A stretch of 64,000 bases of DNA, from contig OZ007569.1 of the NCBI GenBank assembly GCA_963931925.1, positions 71,429,618-71,493,617 of the forward strand, read 5' to 3'. Both the position numbers and the translations under genes were made by a program. Every line of letters starts with the position of its first letter. Positions within the stretch are counted from its first letter, which is position 1. This document shows positions 47,901 through 59,411 of the stretch, in pieces. Source of the stretch: Onchidella celtica (taxonomy: Eukaryota; Mollusca; Gastropoda; Systellommatophora; Onchidiidae). Below the pieces are notes generated by a model that did no database searches, was not told the origin of the DNA, and saw only the letters and a list, made by a program, of their open reading frames with translations.

Positions 47901-50900
47901 GACATAGTTATTTCAAGCACAACGTTCGGTGACATGGCGACCATCTTGTGTCTTACCGTCAGTCACAGAACTCAGGGTATCTGTTCAACGGGGGGGGGGG
48001 GGGTCAGGGGGGCGTGTCGTGTCGTGTAGACATCAAAATACTGGAATACACGGCTTAGAAATCTTCTTTGTTTTGATACAAACCAAGCAAACTTTAATCG
48101 CAAGGGGATATTCACAAACATGGCAGTTGTCCGATAATGATACCAACAGAGGATACAAAATGTCTACTAGGGGGACAAGGTGGTCTAGAGGCAAGGTGCT
48201 CGCCCCTCATGCCAAGGGTCCCGGGTTCAAAACCCGGCCGGTGCAGACATGTTGGAAGTTTGGGATTTTTCTCATATTTTCGTTTCCCTGATCCTATTGG
48301 GGAGTAGGATCGAGTACCTAGTCTTCTCAGATAAAGGCGAAAAAATTCGGAGGGCCCGTGTGCTCGTTGCGCACGTTAAAGATACCTAGGCAGTTGGAAA
48401 TCATAAAGAGCAGGCCGAACCTCCCGCTGCCAGGGCAAAATTAAATAAAATTCATCCTTACTATTTATTCCCCCTCCCTCCATCATCTCCCCCCCAAAAA
48501 AAAAAAAAAAACTAACCGCCGACCGGCGCTGCACTGTAGCGACGACGTGCCTGCTCCAGTTGTAACTGGGCTGCAATGGCACAAAGGCAAATTTCCCAAA
48601 TGGGATTAAAGAGTTATACAAATACAAAAAATACACACACAAAAGAAATAAAAAATAACTGTCTTGCTAAAGTTGTCATCTTTATTTCCCTTGCCTTCAA
48701 AAATCCCATCTCTATGACAGTCACAAACCTGCTCTCTAGCTTGTTTAGGGCCAAATTCAGATTCTATGATTCCAAGCAATCTTGGTACATCTCCTAAACT
48801 CCTCGATATATCCGATACTTCCGTAATCTGATCTTCTGTGGACTCGATGTAGAAAACGTACTCTAATTTGATACTGCTGTTTACTGCCATGTTGTGATCG
48901 CCTTTGAGACTCCATACTTCCTTGTTCTAATTTTTTCTTCAGACTCGACATCTGGGTACCACGTTCCCCATGAACCTGTCACTTCCGTGTTTTGCTGTTA
49001 TGACATGCATGGACCGACAAACTCCATCTATTACCTAACATGTCCTTCTCAGAGAATCCCTGCAACTGATCAATTTCTGACGTCCTTCCCTGTCTCCACG
49101 AACACTCACAAGTAAACTCAATTCATCAGACGCCTTGTTAAACCCAAAAAGCCTTAATTAAATAAAAAATATTGGTTCAAATTGTACGAAACCACCGTCA
49201 ACTGCCGCTCTGGAAATATCTAGGACTTAGAGCCCCCCTGTTTTAGGCCTTTATTTTAGAAGATTCGCTGAACTTGGCATTTACACCTAACTATTCTTGG
49301 TTTATTTTCCCTGTTCTTGTTTCTGTGTGTTTTTGTGGTAGGGATTGGTCGTTTTTTGTTTTTTGTTTAGAAAATATGCCCGCACAGCAGCCTTGTTCGG
49401 CCTGCTCTTCTCGGTTTCCAACTGCCAAGGTGTTTTTAACGTGCACACGGGCCTTCCGAGTTTTCCGTCCTTATCCGAGAAGACCAGGTGCTCGGTCCTA
49501 CCTACCATAGGATCAGGGATGGACATTTTTGCCCCCCAAAAACATCCCAACATACCTGCACCGACCGTGGATCGAACCCGGTACCTTCGGCATAAGAGGC
49601 GAGCATCTTACCTCTAGACCAACGTGTCCCCTTCAGACTGGACCACTTTTTGTGGCACGTTAGTGGCGCTGCCGGGGGCAAACAGTAGAGATAAATGGAG
49701 GTTTTCACACACAGCCAAGACCACAAAAAAGTAGCGCTGCGGATGGTCTAAATGGTTCACGTCTACGCTAGCGGCGGTAACAAAACGTGGACCTGCTAGT
49801 GGCCATACCCGGCACTGACCTGGAGGTTTCACACCGAGGTAAACCATACTATTGTTTCAGTCGCGCGTTAGTCACAATTTAGTGGCGCGTCTGACTGGTA
49901 CCGAAAGCTGGGTTTTCATGTCTACGGAAACGGAAAGGGCGATGGAAACGTCAAATCTTCATCAAATAGTAAAAAGAAAAAGTATTTCCAAGTAGGCAGT
50001 GATTACGTTTATCCCAATAAAAAAAAACAAAGAAAGAAAACGCTGCTGTACGAACGGGAGTAAAGCTGAACAAAGAAAAAAGGTGAATTGTGTTCACCGG
50101 CTGCCGTAAACGTAGCCACTGTGTTCCATGTATACGAAAATGGTTAACAGGGCCGCTAATATCCATTTAATTTTGTAGAGCTACTGACGCGCGTTAACAG
50201 GGCCGCTAACATCCATTTAATTTTGTAGAGCTACTGACGCTCGTTAACAGAGCTGCTAACATCCATTTAATTTTGGTAGAGCTAGTGACGCGCGTTAACA
50301 GGGCCGCTAACATCCATTTAATTTTGTAGAGCTACTGGCGCGCGTTAACAGGGCCGCTAACATCCATTAAATTTTTGTAGAGCTAGTGACGCGCGTTAAC
50401 AGGGCCGCTAAAATCCATTTAATTTTGTAGAGCTACTGACGCGCGTTAACAGGGCTGCTAACATCCATTTAATTTTGTAGACCTACTGCTGACGCGCGTT
50501 AACAGGGCCGCTAATATCCATTTAATTTTGTAGAGCTACTGACGCTCGTTAACAGGGCTGCTAACATCCATTTAATTTTGTAGAGCTACTGACGCGCGTT
50601 AACAGGGCCGCTAATATCCATTTAATTTGGTAGAGCTACTGACGCGCGTTAACAGGGCCGCTAACATCCATTTAATTTTTGTAGAGCTAGTGACGCGCGT
50701 TAACAGGGCCGCTAACATCCATTTAATTTTTGTGTAGAGCTAGTGACGCGCGTTAACAGGGCCGCTAACATCCATTTAATTTTGTAGAGCTACTGACGCT
50801 CGTTAACAGGGCCGCTAACATCCATTTAATTTTTGTAGAGCTAGTGACGCGCGTTAACAGGGCCGCTAACATCCATTTAATTTTTGTAGAGCTAGTGACG

Positions 50901-53393
50901 CGCGTTAACAGGGCCGCTAACATCCATTTAATTTTGTAGAGCTACTGACGCTCGTTTAACAGGGCCGCTAACATCCATTTAATTTTATAGAGCTACTGAC
51001 GCGCGTTAACAGGGCCGCTAATATCCATTTAGTTTTGTAGAGCTACTGACGCTCGTTAACAGGGCTGCTAACATCCATTCAATTTTGTAGAGCTACTGAC
51101 GCGCGTTAGAGATTTAGTAGCGCCACCGACGGAGGAGAGTATCGACGCTGAAAGGGGGCTGTTTTTAGTGGCGCAAAGTATTTTACATTGTAAGTCATTG
51201 CTGAACAGTGAGCACAACTCAGTAGTTTCACTATCTTCTTGGCTTACGCGCTCCGTACAACATTAAACAAACACATCGTCTGAAGGGAGCTCTAAGCCAG
51301 TCAGAGGGTAGATTACAATAATATATTACACAATGTCTCGTGAGGTCTGGCGTCATCTCAGTTCACAAAAAAAAAACAACCAACATGTTAATTATATATT
51401 ATGGTTTTATTATTCTCATTATTTTATAATCCCAGCCAAATCCGCTGCACAGGACTAACTTGACGTTTGCTCATCGGAATGACATCTTTACTGCGTAGAT
51501 CTGCTGGGGGAGGTGGGGGGGGGGGGGTATTCTGCAGAGACCTCGGCCTCATTTCATTAAGCCCCAATTAAAAGATTTTGTATTCCAATCCGGCGGATCA
51601 TGTTCTGTAATGGCTAACGATGGTCTGATCCATGACCCGTTTGACTTCAATAACAACCAGATTAACACCTATTATAATTTCGATCTGACATAAGCATGCG
51701 CTGCACGGCCTGATAGCTTTTCTAGCCTGGATGTGCACAGCCATATATGATCAGATAGCCACGAGGCAAGGCGAGACAGCCATAGGGCGTGATTAATAGC
51801 CGTAAGGCATGGCCAGATAGCCATAAGCCGTGGTTACATAGCCATAAGGCATAGCCAGACAGCAATAAGGCGTGGTTACATAGTCATAAGGCATGGCCAG
51901 ACAGCCATAAGGCGTGATTACATAGCCTTAAGGCATGGCCAGACAGCCGTAGGGCGTGGTTGCATAGCTTTAGATAGGGCAGAAGTGGCCAAACCGCGGC
52001 TCTCGAACCACATGCAGCTCTTTGACCTTCAAATATGCAGCTCGTGGAAATAATGTTGGCTGAGCTTTTTTTTTTTTTTTTTCATCACAGTTAATACCAA
52101 ATGTAAATATGAAAAAAATTTCAAGCTTCATTATTATCCACTGGGTATGAACTGAGACGCCACTGGTTTCAAACGTAAGTTTAATGTCCATGGTCAGTAA
52201 AGATATTTAAGAATTTAAATCCTAATTTTAATGCTAGATCTGAGTGAGGCATTGTTCTTTTGTACTGAGGGAAGCAATGGTGGGAGGCAGAGGGATTAAA
52301 GAAATCTCAGGTCAGCAAGAGTTACCTCACTCAGGTCATGTACATTAACAAACTAATTTATGTAAAATGTGTGTAACAAAATGTGTACCTAACAATAAAA
52401 ACGTGCTTGTAAATTCTGTTCATATCGTGTAGCTTTCGAACATCTGCAGTTTCTCCTAACTGGTTCTTACATTAAGCAAGTTTGGCCACCCCTGCTATAA
52501 GATATGACCAAACAGCCATAAGGCGTGATCACACAGCTATAAGGCATGATCAGATGGCCACAGGGCATGGTCAGACTGCCACACGGCAGGATCAGATTGC
52601 CTCACGGAATGGTCAGATAGCCTCACGGCATGGTCAGACAGCCTCAAGGCATGGCCAGATAGCCTCACGGCTTGGTCAGATAGCCTCACGGCATGGTCAA
52701 ATTGCCTCATGACATGGTCAGATAGCCTCATGGCATGGTCAGATAGCCTCATGGCATGGTCAGATAGCCTCATGGCATGGTCAGATTGCCTCACGGTATG
52801 GTCAGATAGTTATACGGAAGAAACCGATAACGATGGGTGTTGAATGAGGTGAATAAATTGATGTAAAATGAATGTGGTCGTCGTTCTGACGATAATGGTG
52901 ATGAAGATGATGATGAGGAAGAGGAGGATGGTGATGATAACGGGTTGGTGGTGGTGGTGAGAGTGAGATGGTGATGATGATGGTGGTGGTGATGGTGGTG
53001 GTGATGGTGGTGGTGATGATGGTGGTGATGATGATGGTGGTGGTGATGCTGGTGATGCTGGTGGTGATGGTGATGATGATGTTATGATGCTAATGGTGGC
53101 GAAGATGATGATGGCAGTGGTGGTGACGATGCCACTTACGTCATGAGTATCCATGATATTGCAACATTCCGCTCGGGAAGAAAGGATGAGGTTGCGGTTG
53201 TAGCCCTGGGTCTGGCGGGAGGTGGGGATGGCGTAGGACATGCAGAAACCGCGACAGGCGTTGGTGTGGACCTCGAACGGGACGCAGTCGGGGATGGTGA
53301 CCATGCGGGAGTGACCTGGGGACAAGAGGTGGGGTAGTAGGGGGATAGGGGGATGATGAAGGAGGGTGGTTTTCTGTTTCAGCTGTCAGGCAT

Positions 53394-53435
<42 letters not shown>

Positions 53436-56400
53436 AGAGAGAGAGGGAGAATAAAAATCAAATCAAATCATCTTTTTATTGTTTCAAGTATCTTTGGTAT
53501 TACCAGAGAGGCTGGTATTACTGCATTTTTATTGTGCTTTAATGTCCTACGCACTGTTTAGTTGTGAACACATCGCAGGAAGTGATGACGTCATGGGCTC
53601 ATGTGTTCGTGGAAAAGAAAGAATGGGGGGATGAAATTTCGGACAAAAGCAAGCTTTAAAAAAATAGTTCTTCCCTGCCATTTCGAGTCTCCAAATCTAG
53701 AAAAGAACCTTCTGCAAGACGAAGAGACAGCACCTTCAAAATTTTACATTAATCCGAGCTGTACTCTCGTCGGTAAGACAGGTGAGTTTTATAATCTACT
53801 AGCTGAGCTACCCGGCCCTGCCCGGGAGAAATCTGTTTATTAGCTTCAGTTCTGGATGATTAAAATGGATTCATTATATTAATTTTGGTTCACCTTGCCC
53901 GTCCCTTTTTAGGTTTATTTTTGATGTTGTTTACTCGTTTCTTTTTAGTCAAGTCTTTTCGTTACCTCCAATGCACATGACGTCATCAGTTTTCAAGGTG
54001 ACGATTATCATGAATCTATTATTATAAAAGTGAACTCCTGCCCTAATACCTAGCCCACACGCTTCAAATTTTACACACGTCGACAGTATCTACGAACCAG
54101 GGTTTTCGTCACATGAAACATACGAAAACTCCTGTCCCCGAATTTATCAAAATAGATTTTTTTCGGTCATTCTATTTTAATTCACCATTTTGGGTGAACC
54201 GGAAGAATGATACCATTTTGACGCGCCGACTGAACGCGGAAGTTTTGTTCCGCACCAAGAAACGAAACCGTTCGTGGAACGGGTAATTAGATAAAATAAT
54301 TCTGTGTGAAATTGTGGTGTAACAGTACGTTCTATTAGTCATAACATGGAATCCAAATGCCGTTTTAATGTAGCCTAGACCCATTACACGGTTGCGCTTA
54401 TATCATAAAAATCACAGAAAAACTGTGGGGTCGCAGCAGGGCTATAAGCAAAGTCAAAATTGGGCAAAAAGAAAAAGTTGTATGTTGCGAAACCCTGCGT
54501 GAGCTTCCATGCATTTGGCGGACGGGCGTGCTTTGGTGCTGCTAACGAAGCAAGGACTCGCAGCTAAGTAAACTGTTTAGCTTCGTTCCTGTTGAAGTGT
54601 TTTATTGTTCGCGTTTTTTTCACTTGAAAAAGGCGAAAACCGAAAATTTTGTGTATTTTCTGTCTTCTCTTTAGTTTGCTTTGTATTGTTTGGGTTTTAT
54701 TTCTCACGCGGGGTTTCGCACACATACAACCTTTTCTTTTTGCCCAATTCTGACGGTTGCGCTTAGTACATGGAAAATTTGCAAGATATATCTTGCACGG
54801 GTCGGCTAGTTAGCAATGATCCGCACACTATGTATTTTGTTTAATAGTGGACACATCGGCAGGAGGTACAGACTAATAAAATACCCAGGCTGGATGATCC
54901 CATTGTGTGACGTCACAAAACAGCGAAAGGTCATGAACCATCCGCCACATTAGGTTTACGGTAACGACCGACGCTTCAGCATTGCTACAATTTTGAATGA
55001 TACCATTTTGACGCGCCTACTGAACGCGGAAGTTTGGTTCCGCACCAAGAAATTAATACATGTACAACCAATCTTGACAAATGAAAAGAAATTTCCACTG
55101 CAGATAGAACTAGAATCGGAATTTCCCGAGAGGCGGCCATGTTGGTTATACAGTCGCCGCTCGGGAAATTCCGTAAAAAACGACACAGCCCGAAGCTCGT
55201 GTTTCCAGTCTGGTTAATTTATTAGTCTGTGGCAGGAGGTGATGAAGTCATAATGCCTATGAGTTCATGAAAAGAAAGGATTGGAGCCATCAAGGCATCA
55301 GAGATACAAAGTAAAGTGAAAAAAAACAACACATTAACAACAAAAAACGTCACAATCATTTCACATCTCCCAATCTGAAAAAGAACCTTCTGCAGGTGCC
55401 AAGGAAGACACTTTCAAAATTTCAGGCCAGTCCGAGCTGTGTGCGCGGCGATAGGTCTCCTCCAAAATCCCGCGAGTTATTTTTTCATACTATATAGATT
55501 TATTTATTTACTCATTGATTTAGTTTTGACCGAGACTGGGTCATGTAGTCAAAATACTCGAATCAGACTTTTTATTTGCGAACAGTTTGGGACCAACTTA
55601 AGAAAAGGAAAAGAGAACATGTAAGTTTTCTCAAAGGAATGACATCGTTCCTGCGCAGTTCCGCCATCGCTTGATGTAGGCAATCTGTCCCTACGGTAAT
55701 CCTACCAATCATACGGAAATCCTATCCGGAATGATGTAAGGATGCTGGCTGGGTGAAAGCCTCCGATCTGACTGAAGTGGCCAAAATATTGAAAGTGAAA
55801 ATGGCATTAAATAGACCCGGACGTTCGAAAACTGGGACCATGAGATCTCGGGAGCTAAAAATAATTTCTTTGACTGGATTTCTTCTTAATCCGCTCTACT
55901 GATTGGCTTTTTGTTTTTTTCCCCTCATCAGCCACGAGTGGATCGCTGGGCGGCAGGATAATAAAATTACAGTTTTTAACAACCCCGGATAACAAACTCG
56001 GGTGTTGTAGGCCGCCCCAAGCTGGGGAAAGACAATTTCCACTATAGCTGGTTTGGGAGATCTTTGCATCATCGTACTCTCTTGGGTCTGGCCAGATCTT
56101 TTTTTTGGGGGGGGGGGGGGTACTCAGCTTGAAATACGGTGTGGAATGTATTCATTCAGTGCATGTCTCAGTGAATACAGATAATTGAATAGATAAGTAC
56201 ATATTAATCCAAAGAACAGTATAAAAAGTAGACAGATGTTTTTATGTAAATTAATAAGTAAATGGATTTAAGGTATAGAAATAGATAGAAAAAAAGAAAA
56301 AAAAATCAAATATAGAACAAAATCTATAGAAAAAGATTGGTAGAAAAAGAACAACAGTAGAAAAACATGAGCCAGTAAATAAATACATAATTATCCGTCT

Positions 56401-59377
56401 CTAAAGACTATCCTGGGGATCGGACCCAGCTGAAGTCTTTTATATCCCAGAATCGTCAACTACTGAATTCTGCGTTGTCGGCTGTTCTCGAATCATTGGG
56501 GTCTTTTCCATCTGGCCAGATCTATGTCAGTGGTGAACGGGGGCGATTTGAGCTGGGAGCAACACACGTGGGCGGAGGACAAACAAATCTCTGTGGGTCC
56601 GGCAGATTTTCATGACGGCCAATCAGCTTACAGAATGTATGGACAGTCAAGGAGCAAGTTAAACATTCATGTAGTTATGTGGCAGGGCGCACTGGAGCAG
56701 CAAAAGCGAGGGACAAATTTATAGCAGGCAAAATGATAAAATGTATTTTAGAACCAAGTGCATATCCATACAACAAGTTGTGCACAGAATTCGATGAGGT
56801 GGGCTGGGGTAGCTCTACCTGATTGGTCTAAAATGTAAGCGCTCTTCTATGACTGAAGAAGATTCATTCACATTGTGTGTTCTACGTCATCGAATTGTAG
56901 GATATTCGCTTCCATTTTAGAATGGGTATGTGTGAATGGGGCATGTGCATGCATGCGATCTGAGATCCTTTGGTTTCTCGAGGGCATCGGCCTAAAGTTG
57001 CTGGCCTCCTGTTCTTGATTGATGTTTCTTTATTGTTTTTTTTTTTCCCCTTCTTTCCTTGCCTCGTTATCGTTGATTTCCTGTCTTTTCCGTCGTAATG
57101 TGTAGCTGTCTTCTGTTGTTTCATTGTGGTGGGCGCCATGAGAGGTGCAGAAGGAGGACAGAGATAGTGATAGTGTGTAGGGCAAGGGAAGACAAGTTCC
57201 AAATCACCCTCCTGTCCGGGAGTTTGCTTACTAGTCAGCAAGTAGATATGGAAACAGCCGTCTCCTCCCCCTCCCTTCGCCCCCAACTCTCCCTCCCCCA
57301 CCCAACATCAATCTAACCACCAATGCCCCTTGTGCCAGTGACCAGAATCAAAGATGGACTTGAAAGCGGATGGCACACTGAATCATGCCTATTTTTCCCC
57401 CTCGGTTTTGAAGGGAAATGTAGACTCTGGAGTTACGCGGGACCAAGCTAGAGCGAATCAGGTCTGACTCACTAGCTCCGGTGCGTCAAAATTGTCTTGA
57501 GTAAGTTGGCGTAAGAATACTAGCTCGCGCACTGTGTCAGAATTGATTGAAAATAGGCCTGGCTCGGAATTCCACCAACGAACAGTTGGTGACCTAAAAC
57601 CTAACCATAACTGTTAAGATCTAACTAGCTTGGGATCTAATCCAAGCCGTACACGTCATCATCACGAGATCTGAAGTCATGGGATTTACAAACACAGATC
57701 TAGATCTAACCTTAAACAACTGCCTTCAGAGTTTTGCTTTGACAGAAAATCTGAAAATACGCTCATCGTGTATTCCTAGCTTTCGGGTGTGTGTGAGAGG
57801 GGCGGGGGATGGTGTCTACAAATATGAGAGACGGAATGGTTGCGTTGGGGGGGGGGGGGGGAAGGGATGGTGTCTACAAATATGAGAGACGGAATGGTTG
57901 CGTTGGGGGGGGGGGGGGGAAGGGATGGTGTCTACAAATATGAGAGACGGAGAGGTTGTGTTGGGCGGGGGGGGGGTGGGGGGGGAGGGCGGGGTGCTTC
58001 TATAATAATCAGCGCGAAAGGGTTCGTTTGCTTGAAGCTCGACAAACAAAGAGCAAAGAAGACTACAGAACGGTAGAATCTAATCAAAATATCCGTTGAC
58101 AATTTACGGTCTCACATAATTATTTTGATATCTTACGACTTGCAACGATATCAAATGACATTGGATGATGCTTGAAATTTTGGGGCACGTAGGGTTAATT
58201 AAAAGTCGCTCGGTGGCAGTGTGGAATTGACCTCAATGTGCATAATTGCACCAGTATTTATACAGGATAAGCTAATGAATTCTGAAGTTCCTTCCATCTA
58301 AGAAGGTGGTTGTTGCTTGAAAAAATGTGAGAAAACTCGAAATTTCACTAGCTTAATTAGACAAAAATTAACGGATAGCAACAAGATTTCTCTGGAATGG
58401 GCAGTGTTCAAATTATAGCCTACGGGGTATGTTTCCCTTTTGTTCTTTTTATCCCGACAAAGCTTAGTGTTTCTACTGCGGCTTTTTACGGTTATCCTGG
58501 TGATTTACGGTTGCCCTTGTGTTTTACGGGTACCCTGATGGACAATCTTCATTCCTTCACTACCAGACATCGTTGACGAAACACGAGGACTCGCGGGAAT
58601 TCCACAGCTTCTTTTGGATGAGCTGGCTCATGGAGAGCTACCGTTTCTGTTTACGCTACGGGCGTTTTCCCTTTATGTTCCCGTAATCCCACGATAACTA
58701 TAACGTACGGGGTTAGACCGGGAATTTCTGTCCCTGATCCTATAGTAGGTAGGATCGAGCACCTAGTCTATGCGGTCACCATGACTATTTTCTGGGGGTG
58801 GCGTAATTGAATTGAACCAGAATAGCACATTTTAAGAAGGCTGTTGTAATAGGTTCGTACGTGCCTCAAGGGGTTTGCGCTAGGGCCGTGTATGTGTACG
58901 TATCTATCCCTAACCCTGTCCTGATCCTCAACACTAAATCTTATCAAATCCTTAACCCTGCCCCGCTACGCTTTCAGCCAAAAAAACAGGAGAAAAATAA
59001 AGGGAAAATTTGAAAGAACAATCAATTAAGGCTGTTGTTAGGAGTATTTCTGGATTAGCCCTCTAGCTCTGAAGTCACAAAAGGCTTTAAAAGACGTACC
59101 TTGTTGTGAGAAACCAGTGCCGTTCATCCACTAAATTGATTTGGTGGGGGTGGGATTGGGGGGTGGGGGTGGAAGGATGCCCTTGAGGAGAACAGAACAT
59201 TTACCGAAGAAAATGACCTGAACGGTATTCCATCCATTACTCTGGCTGGCAGCTGCAGTTAGTTCCTGTAGATTCGATGCACAATCTTGTCCTTTCGTCT
59301 AATTGTATGTCTGTCCATTCATCCATCCATCCATCCATCCTCTTATCCATTCATCCCTTCATCCATCTGTCCATCCA

Positions 59378-59411
<34 letters not shown>

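Noticed and set aside
48171-48260. tRNA gene
   Set aside because: A and B box-like blocks are present, but the sequence continues into the SINE body and recurs many times; no proper tRNA fold with anticodon arm is supported.
50128-51110. CRISPR-like direct repeats
   Set aside because: Units are contiguous with no unique spacers, and the DNA is animal.
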